Below, in pieces: positions 10,301 through 18,769 of a stretch of DNA of 64,000 nt; within the stretch, counting starts at the first letter, position 1; each line of letters starts with the position of its first letter. The stretch spans positions 558,001 through 622,000 of the forward strand of contig WHVY01000007.1 in the NCBI GenBank assembly GCA_022266195.1, read 5' to 3'. Source of the stretch: Tetranychus cinnabarinus (taxonomy: Eukaryota > Arthropoda > Arachnida > Trombidiformes > Tetranychidae). The notes below the pieces were generated by a model that made no database searches, had not been told where the DNA came from, and worked only from the letters and a program-made list of their open reading frames with translations. The position numbers and the translations under genes were made by a program.

Positions 10301-13300
10301 TTTTTGAAGGTTTTGACTATTTTAAAATACGGAATAGCAGAAATACAATAATCATAATGGGTAAGTGTAAAAATATCGGGACAATTTAGGGACAATGGAA
10401 ATTTTTCTAAGTTAAAATATCGGGACAATTTAGGGACAGTGGAAATTTTCTAAGTCGGTAGTTATCGGATTAGTCTTATGGGTCTAACTCAATGTCGAAT
10501 CAGGATGACCTTGTTGCTCTTTGGTTTGTTAGAGTCCATTTCAGCCATTTCCTGTTTTTCAGATGCTTCTGACGCAATTGCGGTTACTCTTGTACGGTTT
10601 CTATGACCTATTTGCTTACGTAAGCAATAAAGAACAATTAATCCTGTGATAATAACTAGGGCAGATAAAAGAATAACATTTATGTTATATTCTAACATAA
10701 ATTGATTGGCGGGAATAGATTCTAGTTCTCGTTTTGTTTCTTTTAATTCCTTGATAGTCTCGTCAAAGTCGAACAGATGGAGGTCTGGAGTGAGGAGGAA
10801 ATTTATCTTCTCCGTTATTGAAGGATCTAATTTTAGGGTGGATATAACATGTGATCGTTTGAAGTCGTACGTAGTGTTCCCAATGGTGAAAGTTGCAGTG
10901 GCGCTGACCCTGAATGGGTAGACTGGACAGGCCAAGGTTCTATTGTATAGGTGTATATTGAACCCTGAGCAATAGATAAAGTTCCAGCCACCGAAGGGTT
11001 TTATTTGAGTTACTTGGCTCTCCGTCAGGAAAGGTTGGTGTCTACATTCGTACTGTCGCCAATTCGAGCTGGTGTTATAAGCCGAATTTCTATTACACTC
11101 GAGGTTCTCTGGTGACAGGAGAATGTTGTGATGTTTCTCGAGGTTTTGGACAGGGAGAGGGGAGAGGCATCCTGTTACGTTATTATATAAGACAAATCGG
11201 ATTCCTGAATAAAGAAGTTTGCAATGTTCACCGCCCCTGGGCTCGTAAGCATGTAGTACGAATGGGTCAGCCTCTAAGACCATGAGTTCTGGTGACTTTT
11301 CCGATACTAAAAAGTTAAAGTTCACTCTCTGTTTCTTTGTATCCAGAAAACATTTCAAATTACGTGCTGAGGAGATGTCGCAATTATCTCCACACGGCAG
11401 TGTTATGTTGAAAAGCTCAAAGAAGGTTTGACTTATTTTACCGTCTTTCCATTCTTCATCAATCTTTTGCATCTGTATTCGAGCAATCTTTATTCTATTA
11501 ACAAGTAGCGAGTTAAGGTGGGAGACTAAAGGCATGGTATGTGAATACTCTTCCATTCTACGGGACAGTTTGTTCACTTCTCTTGATAAATCCTGAAGAT
11601 TCTCTATGAGCTTTCGGGTGGCGTCGTTATTGGTGAGGGTTGCATGTCTTATTATCTGTGTTTGTAGCAGTTGTTTCTCCATTAGGTTCTTAACATGGTC
11701 TATCTCGTCCTTATTCTTAAGCGTTTCCGATACACTTATTGCTCCTAATCCTAACGAGAAGACAGAAACGACGGCGGTTATTCCCAACACAATGGTGGTG
11801 ACTGCAAATCTTCTTGTTCGATGGGCTTCCAACTCGAAATCTGTGTCACACATCTTGGTGAGTGGCCACATAAAATCTTCTTGCCAGCTTCGCTCACACC
11901 AACGGACTATGTAGCCGAGTTGATAGTTGGTATTATTTAATGTACTGCTGAAGACTGCACATGGCTTATCGAATAATACTTCAGCATCAACCTCTAGAAA
12001 TCCTTTAATAACCGGCTGAGTGGACTTTCGCCACAGAACGGGGTGAGCTTTTTCAAAGCCAGCTGAAACTAACGCAATTATCATGAACATAATAAAGGGT
12101 GCTAGGATCGCATAGCTTAACCGATTAGGTGCCCTTCTCTGCCGTGTAGATCTCCTTGGAGGGACAGGATTACTTGGTTCCGGTTGTTCTTGTTCTGGCT
12201 CGCTTTCAGTTTCTGATGGTGGCGTTTCAGGTATAACATCTTCACCAGGCGATGGGACAGTGTTTATTGGATTTGGTGGGCTCATTGCTAAAGTTTCGGT
12301 ATCGCTTGAGCTAGGTTCCAACTCGGCAGCTTCACCCACTTCAGGGTCGGTGGTTGGAACTTCGAGCGGAGTAGATGAATTTAATACCGTGTCATCCTCA
12401 CTAAGCTCGTCCGTGTGATCTTCTTCTGTCGCTAATTGAGGTAAGCGTTCTATAAATGCCTTGAGCCGGCTAACGTGGACATAGTCTAATTTTGTTGAAT
12501 CACCTTCGGGGTGAACTAAATATGAGTTTATACCGCGTCTTTCTTTGATAACGAACGGCCCTCTGAAGAAATGCAGGAGCTTCTCAGCCCTTCCCTTCTT
12601 CCTCTGTGGTGTGTAAACTAAGACTTTCTCTCCTTCAGCGAAGACGACCGGGCGATGTCTTTGGTCGTAGTCTTTTTTGTTCGCAAGTTGTGCTAATTGA
12701 AGGTTCTGACGAGCTAAATTTCTTTTCTCGTTGAGGAACGTCGTCAAGAGCTCGCCATATTCCGAAGCGTCGGGAACTCCCATAGTCTCGGGTTCTCCGA
12801 TCAGGGAAGTAGGTAATTTTGCTTCGAAACCATGCAAGAGAAAGAAAGGCGAGAATTTGGTAGAAGCTTGCTGAGTGGTGTTGTAAGCCATACAGACAAA
12901 ATTCAGGGCACGGTCCCAGTCATTGTGCTTGGTGTTGACATACATTGACAACATGGTTGCCAAAGTCTTGTTGAACCTCTCTGTTAGTCCATTGGTTGCC
13001 GGATGGTAAGCTGAAGTCCGCGCGTGTGTGGCTCCCACTAGCCGATAAAGGTCCTCAATGAATCTGCTTTGGAATGCTTTGCCACGGTCTGTCAGGAAAA
13101 CATTAGGGGCACCAAAGCGACAGATGATGTTTTCGACTACAAAGCTTGCAATGCTGGCACTCGATCCATTTATCAATGCCCTACATTCAGCCCACCTAGT
13201 TAAGTAGTCTGTGGCTACAATTATGGTCGTATTTCCTGATTCGGTCTTTGGAAACGGTCCCAAAAGATCCATCCCTATTCGTTCGAAAGGACCTCCTACT

Positions 13301-16300
13301 TCTATCGGACAGAGTAAACCGGGACTGGGTCGGCATTCTTGTTTCTTTCCCTGGCAATCACGGCATGATTTCACGTATTCTTTGATGTCTGTTACCATAT
13401 TCGGCCAGTAATATCGCACTTTCGCTTTCTGTAGGGTTTTATTTACACCGAGGTGCCCAGAGATGGGATCATCGTGCAATAGATACAATGTCTCCCCAAC
13501 TAAACTTTTAGGTATACATGGTACCAACTTTGGACCTGTTTCATCTTCTACCAGCTTGTGAAGGATGTCCTCATAAAGGGTGAAACCTGTCGTGTTGGTA
13601 GTTTGGTGCTCCTCTGGATTGAGGATTGCTTGAATCATCGATTTGCACTCTCGATCGCCATTTTGTCTCTTTCTCAAATTTTGTCCTGATATTGTGGCGA
13701 TATTATTTACAAAATGTTTTTCTTCTTCGTCGGGTTCATTCTCCACGATAGACGTGTATCGAGATAGGTAATCGGGAACATGGTGATTTATTCCAGGTTT
13801 GTAAATGATGTTAAAGTTATATTCTTGAACGGCAAGCGCCCAACGGGTTAGCCTATCGCTAAGGTCTTTCTTTTGCATGAGCCAACATAACGCCTTATGA
13901 TCGGTATAGATCGAGAAGTTTATTCCTAACAAGAAGGTTCTAAGTTTTTTCAGGCTCCAAACTATAGACAGAGCTTCTTGTTCTGTGATTGGGTATCTCT
14001 TTTCAGTATCCGTAAGTAGTCGACTAATTACCCAGACTAATTCAATGCCATTCTCATCACGTTGCATCAATGCAGCTCCGATTCCTTCGCGCGATGCATC
14101 ACAGTGTAGTTCTATCGATTTTCTTTGATCGAAGTGGGCCAAAATCGGAGCATGGGTTAACTTATGCTTGAGGTCATGAAAGGCTTGGTCGCATTCCAAA
14201 TTCCAGACAAACTGAGCATTTTTTCTAGTCAGTTGCGTTAAAGGCTTGGCTATGATGGAGAAATCCTTTATAAATTTTCGGTAGTAGCCAGCTAAGCCTA
14301 CAAAACTTCTGATTTCGGTAACACTGCGAGGTGTTGGGAAGTTGATGATGGCACTAACCTTGCTGGAATCGGTGCTTATTCCATCCTTTGTGATAACATG
14401 ACCTAAAAATTGTACCTTTTCGATCCCGAAGTAACACTTACTTGGTTTGAGGGTTAAACCAGCCGATCTTATGGCACTCAACACCTTTTCGAGCCTAATA
14501 ATCATTTCTGCAAAGCTACTGCCAAAAACCACTATGTCATCCAGGTAGACAAGGCAAGCACGATATTTTAGACCGGCCAAGATTACATCCATCGTCCGCT
14601 GGAAAGTTGCTGGAGCGTTACACAGTCCGAATGGCATCCTGGTGAATTCATAAAATCCATCTTGCGTACAGAAGGCAGTCTTCTCAATATCATCCGGGTG
14701 CATACTGATCTGCCAGTATCCTGAATTTAGATCCAATGTGCAGAAAAACTTCGACCCAACTAGAGTTGCTAACAGGTCGTCGATATTTGGTAACGGATAG
14801 ACGTCCTTTTTGGTGATGGCATTTAATTTTCGTAAGTCGACACAAAGTCTCTTTGAGCCATCCTTCTTGCCAACTACGACAACCGGACTGCTGAACGGTG
14901 ATTTAGAGGGCCTCACAACACCCAGTTCGAGCATTTTGTTGATTTCTGTATTAATGAATTCTCGAATCGGCCAGGAATAGCGATAGGGTGCGGCGCTGAC
15001 TGGTTGGAAGCTTGTGATGTTGATTCGATGGTAAAATGCTGTGCAATGACCGAGTTTAGATGGGTCATCAGCAAGGGCTTCCTTGTATCGGCTAAGGAGA
15101 TCATTCACCTGAGTCTTTTCGTCCGGGGTTAGGTTTTCTCCTAAGTTCATTTGAAGAGGCTCTTCCAAAGCCATGAGGCAGAACTCTTCAATGTCCAATG
15201 GTATCATACCTAACTCATCGCTTTCAAATTCTGCCAGAGATGTCATCTCTTCTGCTAAGGAGGAGTTAACTGAGCTTTCAGGGCTACAGGTTATGCTCAT
15301 AGTGGCACAGTTTATAATGAGACCTGCTCGTTGGTTGAAATCATTACCTAGAAGGCAATCGTGACTCAGGTCTGAAGCAACTAAAGCTGGAATTGTTATT
15401 GGGCCATTGAGCTCCTGTAATTGTATCTTAACGTTGATTTTCCCTTTAATCCGCACAGGTTCGCCATTAACTGCTCGAACACATCCACCATGGTAGGGCT
15501 TTATGTCAGACAGTTGTGAAGCTAGTCTATCATTTATCATTGAAACGGTCGAACCAGGGTCAATAAGGCAGAGAGCAGGTATGCCTTCGACGGACCCAGC
15601 CACAATCAACAGATTAGGAACAGCTCGATCGTTTTCAGTTACTTTATTAGCTGTATTCTCTCTGAACCTAGTAGGGGCACCGGGTGATGTCACATTATCA
15701 CGATGATTGTTACCTGAACCTTCTCGGGTCCACGAATTCTCATGATGATTTCTTGGCGCGTGGACTGGGGCAGTTGCCTGAAGATCGGGGCAGTTGATTC
15801 GAGTGTGGCCAGATCGGTTGCAATTCCAACATATTGGACGATTATCAGTAGTCCGATGACTTGGTCTTTGAGGGTGGCGATATTGTCCCGATATATTTGG
15901 GCGATTGGTCTTCATTGCATCAGCCAACGTTGAAATCAGTTCCTTCATTTCTTCTCTTAATTGAGAGATTTCGCTTTTCTTTTCTGTTTTGGAAAGCCCA
16001 TGTTCTATCCTCTTGGCTTGCTCGATGAAATCTTCCAAATCCTTGGGTTTGTATTGATAGAGTCGTGAACTTATTTCGCCATCCATACCAGAATAGAGAT
16101 GATCGAAAATTTCATCTTCTTCCATTGATTGATTCAATTTGTGGCACAAAATTTGCTTTTCAAGGATATATGTAAGCACGGGTTCACCTACCTTTTGTTT
16201 ACGGTTTCTTAACAGTTGCATCAGGTGTTCCTTGTGACCGGTTGGCATAAAATACTTTTCAAGCTGGTCCTTTGCGTTTTTCCAAGTGTCCAGTTTCTTT

Positions 16301-17484
16301 GTGTTTATTTTAAACCAATCACGAGCGTTTCCTTGTAGGTAAAGATGTAATTTTGCCAAACGGTCTCCCTCACTCCAATTGTAATCGGTAGCCATTAACT
16401 CGTAATCCTCAATAAACTTGGAGACGTCTGAATTCGATTCACCTGAGAAAGGCTGGACTCTGACGAGTCGATGCTGTTGAGCATTAGTGAGCATTTCACC
16501 AAACGTTTTTCTGACGTCGATCTCATTAAGAAGAGTGTATTTTTCCGTCATGATTTTAATAAGGTACGAGGAACAATGTTAAAATGAAAGTGAGGTATAG
16601 AGATTTGAAAAGGAAACTACTAGTATATAAATTTAAAAGAAAACTATTATGATGCGAAGTGTATAAAACAGCTCTCGGTGGAACCTCCAAATGTGAAGAA
16701 GCCGAGTTCTTTTAATGTTTTTACTTTAATGGTCAAAACTAGACTGCCTTATCTTTACAATTGCTTTTCCTTAAATACAATTTCAACTCGAGATAACATC
16801 TTTGAAGATGTTTACATGGAAAGTTTTGAGAAAATGTATCTCTCTATCTTTGGATAGATTGACCACTTGAGTGGCCAATAATTATCTTTTAAGATTAAGA
16901 CCACTTAAGTGGACAAATTTTAGTACTTCACAATACTTGAGTTCACACCTAATTTATTGCTTACGCCTGGTTGTCATTCTTGATACATTAACGATAGCGT
17001 TAAAAAATATCATAAAATTTTTGTTGACTCTCGTCTCACCCTCTTACATGGGTTATATCATAGCAAAGGCTGGATAAATAATCCAAGAAATAATTTTTGA
17101 ATAGAAATAAAAAAATTCTGATTCCTAGTCACCCTGTCACTTAAGAATCAGGTTATTTATTTAACTTACCTTTTCTTCATAAACAGCAAGTGTGCAGTTA
17201 CGATTATCCCAACACCAGAGAAGACACTGTTGGTTAGAAGAGGTTTCAGTTTCACTTAAGTATCTTGCTCCTGAACCCAAGGAATCGGAAGTTCGGATAA
17301 TGGTGTTTAATTTAATCACAAATGAGTCGAGAATGGGATCACTTTTTGTATAAAAAGATTTACTGTTTCCAGAGATAAAGATAGGTAGAAGAGTAAATAT
17401 AATACAAGTTAACCAGTTGGTTCCCTTTAAAAGACGATTACTAAATCTAATATTTCTCTTATCATTTATGATGATAGAGGTCAT
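7305..17484 (-). CDS. LRP11-like membrane protein with MANSC and LDL-receptor class A domains
   Basis: Three exons join in phase: 17170-17484 (ATG at 17482-17484), 8825-9146 and 7305-8734, giving about 688 residues. The N-terminus has a hydrophobic signal segment (WLTCIIFTLLPIFISG). A MANSC domain is split by intron 1: GARYLSETETSSNQQCLLWC lies before it and CYLFDCGPPEQMKC after it. Exon 3 opens with an LDLa module (FQCRNTSDCIAIYNVCDG, CSDGSDE with its calcium-site acidic residues). A long Ser/Pro/Asn-rich stalk follows, then one membrane span (SAVIALVLGVGITAMLVTLV), a basic stop-transfer and a short tail ending DADYLVNGMYL. This order matches LRP11-type proteins, whose role is poorly known. 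Intron 1 is about 8.0 kb only because a 7.6 kb retroelement sits in it; without the element it would be about 375 bp. Intron 2 (90 bp) is open in frame and should not be translated. Confidence 0.82.
9285..9289. repeat. Left target-site duplication (AATAC)
   Basis: The 5 bp AATAC immediately before the LTR starting at 9290 is repeated exactly at 16933-16937 after the other LTR. Confidence 0.85.
9290..9530 (-). repeat. 3' LTR of the retroelement
   Basis: This 241 bp LTR has ends TGTGAAG and CTTCACA (7 bp inverted termini) and looks identical to 16692-16932. It holds the near-palindrome CCACTTGAGTGG (9461-9472) and the perfect palindrome CCACTTAAGTGG (9499-9510). On the minus strand TATTTAAG (9368-9375) is a TATA-like box. 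The minus strand has two ATTAAA poly(A)-signal variants near 9310-9330. Confidence 0.95.
9531..9538 (-). other. Polypurine tract
   Basis: The minus strand reads GAGGAAGA, directly abutting the 3' LTR. This is the expected position for the plus-strand DNA primer of an LTR element. Confidence 0.75.
9565..9602 (+). promoter_or_regulatory. Candidate promoter of the antisense gene
   Basis: TATTTAAG at 9565-9572 is followed about 25-30 bases later by a candidate start region (TTACAGTCAAC) and 56-63 bases after that by the ATG. The same TATTTAAG octamer sits in the LTR in sense orientation. The box lies just outside the LTR, so it occurs once per element. Confidence 0.5.
9658..10188 (+). CDS. Antisense accessory protein of the retroelement, C2HC zinc-finger-like with AT-hook-like tail
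   Basis: A 176-residue ORF runs opposite to gag-pol-env, between env and the 3' LTR. It starts at the first ATG of its frame (context AAAATG); the longer frame to 9469 lacks an ATG and would read through the LTR. I recognise no family. The N-terminus is Ser/Ala-rich and the middle (about 40-100) is mixed and well coded (HGYTDYKGKQYHVYVTEWK). Residues 106-126 fit C-X2-C-X12-H-X3-C, the spacing of a classical finger with Cys as last ligand. More Cys/His follow (134, 136, 141, 147). The tail GRPRKRR (about 167-173) resembles an AT-hook or nuclear signal. These suggest a nuclear nucleic-acid-binding protein, which is inference. Upstream is a TATA-like box and downstream an AATAAA, so it looks like an independent transcription unit. 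A captured host gene is the main alternative origin. Confidence 0.75.
   Translation: MSKRPARGCTLISETISVTSSPASSAQSAKAADGDHEVQQFLRHGYTDYKGKQYHVYVTEWKPSLTLGEHVQTDKEIPYGLKPEDHLLPKSWDEAEVPMEDSKHRCRWCKRGLSCRKSQLRHEKICNISGAPGHDCAKSSCLPGSNCKKTIWTPPPDGRFGNPKAGRPRKRRHSED
10268..10273 (+). terminator. Polyadenylation signal of the antisense gene
   Basis: AATAAA lies 80 bases past the TGA of the antisense ORF. It is followed by a TG/T-rich stretch (ATATATGTATTTTTTTTTT), as expected of a functional poly(A) site on the plus strand. Confidence 0.6.
10371..10456. repeat. Tandem duplication of a ~42 bp unit downstream of env
   Basis: Two nearly identical copies (about 10371-10412 and 10415-10456) share ATATCGGGACAATTTAGGGA and a GGAAATTTT.CTAAGT tail. 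They lie between the env stop and the antisense gene's poly(A) site, inside the element. They differ by one substitution and a T-run length. Confidence 0.85.
10489..16551 (-). CDS. Gag-Pol-Env polyprotein of the retroelement in one reading frame (2020 residues)
   Basis: One uninterrupted frame contains, in order: a capsid-like Gag (1-190); a CCHC knuckle (CWNCNRSGHTRINC, 241-254); an aspartic protease with IDPGS at about 330-334 in place of the usual DTG/DSG; reverse transcriptase (about 510-710; FCTLDLNSGYWQ, YLDD at 669-672); RNase H (acidic residues in HCDAS and YTDHKA); integrase with an HHCC finger (about 1026-1066), a catalytic DDE (about D1095, D1155, E1191) and a GPF module (1331-1333); a Pro/Glu-rich linker; and a fusion-type envelope. 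The envelope has a hydrophobic leader (about 1481-1497), a basic cleavage-type site HRTRR, a following fusion-peptide-like stretch (about 1582-1608), and a membrane anchor near 1957-1977 with a short cytoplasmic tail. Env is normally a separate, spliced frame, so in-frame fusion to Pol is unusual. No stops or frameshifts are visible. Confidence 0.95.
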   Translation of the reverse strand: MTEKYTLLNEIDVRKTFGEMLTNAQQHRLVRVQPFSGESNSDVSKFIEDYELMATDYNWSEGDRLAKLHLYLQGNARDWFKINTKKLDTWKNAKDQLEKYFMPTGHKEHLMQLLRNRKQKVGEPVLTYILEKQILCHKLNQSMEEDEIFDHLYSGMDGEISSRLYQYKPKDLEDFIEQAKRIEHGLSKTEKKSEISQLREEMKELISTLADAMKTNRPNISGQYRHPQRPSHRTTDNRPICWNCNRSGHTRINCPDLQATAPVHAPRNHHENSWTREGSGNNHRDNVTSPGAPTRFRENTANKVTENDRAVPNLLIVAGSVEGIPALCLIDPGSTVSMINDRLASQLSDIKPYHGGCVRAVNGEPVRIKGKINVKIQLQELNGPITIPALVASDLSHDCLLGNDFNQRAGLIINCATMSITCSPESSVNSSLAEEMTSLAEFESDELGMIPLDIEEFCLMALEEPLQMNLGENLTPDEKTQVNDLLSRYKEALADDPSKLGHCTAFYHRINITSFQPVSAAPYRYSWPIREFINTEINKMLELGVVRPSKSPFSSPVVVVGKKDGSKRLCVDLRKLNAITKKDVYPLPNIDDLLATLVGSKFFCTLDLNSGYWQISMHPDDIEKTAFCTQDGFYEFTRMPFGLCNAPATFQRTMDVILAGLKYRACLVYLDDIVVFGSSFAEMIIRLEKVLSAIRSAGLTLKPSKCYFGIEKVQFLGHVITKDGISTDSSKVSAIINFPTPRSVTEIRSFVGLAGYYRKFIKDFSIIAKPLTQLTRKNAQFVWNLECDQAFHDLKHKLTHAPILAHFDQRKSIELHCDASREGIGAALMQRDENGIELVWVISRLLTDTEKRYPITEQEALSIVWSLKKLRTFLLGINFSIYTDHKALCWLMQKKDLSDRLTRWALAVQEYNFNIIYKPGINHHVPDYLSRYTSIVENEPDEEEKHFVNNIATISGQNLRKRQNGDRECKSMIQAILNPEEHQTTNTTGFTLYEDILHKLVEDETGPKLVPCIPKSLVGETLYLLHDDPISGHLGVNKTLQKAKVRYYWPNMVTDIKEYVKSCRDCQGKKQECRPSPGLLCPIEVGGPFERIGMDLLGPFPKTESGNTTIIVATDYLTRWAECRALINGSSASIASFVVENIICRFGAPNVFLTDRGKAFQSRFIEDLYRLVGATHARTSAYHPATNGLTERFNKTLATMLSMYVNTKHNDWDRALNFVCMAYNTTQQASTKFSPFFLLHGFEAKLPTSLIGEPETMGVPDASEYGELLTTFLNEKRNLARQNLQLAQLANKKDYDQRHRPVVFAEGEKVLVYTPQRKKGRAEKLLHFFRGPFVIKERRGINSYLVHPEGDSTKLDYVHVSRLKAFIERLPQLATEEDHTDELSEDDTVLNSSTPLEVPTTDPEVGEAAELEPSSSDTETLAMSPPNPINTVPSPGEDVIPETPPSETESEPEQEQPEPSNPVPPRRSTRQRRAPNRLSYAILAPFIMFMIIALVSAGFEKAHPVLWRKSTQPVIKGFLEVDAEVLFDKPCAVFSSTLNNTNYQLGYIVRWCERSWQEDFMWPLTKMCDTDFELEAHRTRRFAVTTIVLGITAVVSVFSLGLGAISVSETLKNKDEIDHVKNLMEKQLLQTQIIRHATLTNNDATRKLIENLQDLSREVNKLSRRMEEYSHTMPLVSHLNSLLVNRIKIARIQMQKIDEEWKDGKISQTFFELFNITLPCGDNCDISSARNLKCFLDTKKQRVNFNFLVSEKSPELMVLEADPFVLHAYEPRGGEHCKLLYSGIRFVLYNNVTGCLSPLPVQNLEKHHNILLSPENLECNRNSAYNTSSNWRQYECRHQPFLTESQVTQIKPFGGWNFIYCSGFNIHLYNRTLACPVYPFRVSATATFTIGNTTYDFKRSHVISTLKLDPSITEKINFLLTPDLHLFDFDETIKELKETKRELESIPANQFMLEYNINVILLSALVIITGLIVLYCLRKQIGHRNRTRVTAIASEASEKQEMAEMDSNKPKSNKVILIRH
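16673..16689 (-). other. Primer binding site complementary to tRNA-Gln
   Basis: Two bases inside the 5' LTR the minus strand reads TGGAGGTTCCACCGAGA. It is the exact 17-base complement of the conserved 3' end of animal tRNA-Gln (TCTCGGTGGAACCT plus CCA). The tRNA end is recalled from general knowledge. Confidence 0.85.
16692..16932 (-). repeat. 5' LTR of the retroelement
   Basis: This 241 bp LTR is indistinguishable from 9290-9530 on base-by-base reading. Its palindromic CCACTTGAGTGG/CCACTTAAGTGG pair lies at 16863-16874 and 16901-16912. TATTTAAG on the minus strand (16770-16777) would place the sense transcription start near 16740, giving a U3 of about 190 bp. Confidence 0.95.
16770..16777 (-). 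promoter_or_regulatory. TATA-like box in the 5' LTR
   Basis: TATTTAAG on the minus strand, about 80 bases before the LTR end and about 220 bases before the polyprotein ATG. It is the likely core of the sense promoter. Confidence 0.45.
16933..16937. repeat. Right target-site duplication (AATAC)
   Basis: An exact copy of the 5 bp at 9285-9289. Together they define the ends of the insertion. Confidence 0.85.
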
Positions 17485-18769
17485 TTTTGAGTGAAAGGAA
17501 GAAACCCAAGATAGGGTTAAAATACCAAAAGCAAAGATCGACACACAAACAAAGCAGAAGCGAGGTGAATATTGAGATAAAATCCAGAATGTTAAACTTG
17601 AAATGATCGTGTGACACACCAACGGTTTCTTGTTAGGTTGCTTATAAATTCAAAATGTTCAACAATTAACGGCTCAAGCAATTCGGTTTTAACATATTGC
17701 TTCAGTCTTTTTTTATCTGATAATCTGTGCAGCAAAACTCGTACAAAATACAGAATAGAAGAGAAGTAGACAGTGAAATAGACTGAAGTTAGTTTCTTAA
17801 AATTGATTAAATAAAGCAACACAAATGTTAAGCAAATGAAATCGAAGATCGAAGTAAAAGTTTCATTTGAAAAAATCAGATGGCGTTGTACAATTTAATG
17901 TAATATTTTTCTCATAAGTTTTTACAGTTAATATCTTTTTAATCGTTAATAGTTATCATAAATTTGCTTTATTATTATAATTTGTGATCGTTTTATTTAT
18001 TTGAAAAGTTCAATCGTTTAGTTAATTTACAGTAATCAACAATTGAAATAGTAAACATGTGACGAGAATCTAATTCGATAATAAACAAGGAATATAAAAA
18101 AGTGAACAAAATGTAACTTCTGTCTGTTTCTCAATTTCTTGCTGATCAATTGTTTCAATTTTTCCTGTCTTGGATTGAATTAATTAACCTGATGATTAGA
18201 TGTGGTATATTACATGGAACAAGAATCGATCACAAGGAATCAGTAGACTTGGTTAACTCCTACGATGTGAAAGTCCGCCTCATGCTTTTCTTTCTGGTGC
18301 TTTCCTCAGCTCTAAGCCATTAAAAAGGGAAATATAAACTAATACTTTAAGATTAGATTAACGGCAATTAATAAAGTAAGATAGAATGAAGAAAGTGAGA
18401 GAGAGGAGGGGAGTGAATGTTGAAGAGTAAGGTGAGAGAAATGAAGAAAAGATGGTGGTAAATTAGAGAGAAAAGAAGAGTAAAAAACTGATACAAACAT
18501 GAGATTCTTGAAATGAACGTTAAGAGTTCAAAGCAAATGATCTCAAAGTGAAATACATTTAGATGTTCACTTGTTTATCAGTTTGGTCTGTTTGCTTTTT
18601 CCCATTATATTTTTTTTCTAGACATTTTGTTTTTTCTCGCTTAGCTCAATGTTAACTCATTTTTCCCTCTTTTTTACTTAGACTTAATGTCTATTGTTAA
18701 TTTTTGTGTGACTCAAGAGGGCAAACAAAAGAAAGAGCAACTTTTCTTCAAAATCAAAGTCTCACCAAA
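17485..18769. promoter_or_regulatory. Head-to-head region between the LRP11-like gene and adenylyl cyclase
   Basis: There are 1285 bases between divergent starts. It has a purine-rich patch (about 18380-18480) and a pyrimidine tract ending TTTTTACTTAG near 18681 that could be a 5' UTR splice acceptor of the cyclase. The minus-strand frame at 17592-17822 shows no domain and is probably leader sequence. Confidence 0.35.

Larger units (their letters stand above)
9290..16932 (-). mobile_element. Complete env-bearing Ty3/gypsy retroelement (errantivirus-like), 7643 bp
   Basis: The element reads on the minus strand: 5' LTR 16692-16932, a PBS complementary to tRNA-Gln, a single gag-pol-env frame (16551-10489), a tandem repeat, an antisense gene (9658-10188, plus strand), a purine tract and the 3' LTR 9290-9530. 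It has 5 bp target duplications, and the LTRs begin TGTGAAG and end CTTCACA. By eye the two 241 bp LTRs are identical and the main frame is unbroken, so the insertion is recent and possibly still active. It lies in sense orientation in intron 1 of the LRP11-like gene, 143 bp from the downstream splice acceptor. The RT-RNaseH-IN order and the fusion-type envelope place it with env-carrying insect gypsy elements; the exact family needs an RT tree. Confidence 0.96.

Noticed and set aside
16673..16689. tRNA gene fragment
   Set aside because: Only the 3' 17 bases match, on the complementary strand, two bases from an LTR. This is a primer binding site.
17592..17822. Minus-strand 76-codon frame upstream of the LRP11-like exon 1
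   Set aside because: No family features and not joined by splice signals to exon 1. It is probably 5' leader.
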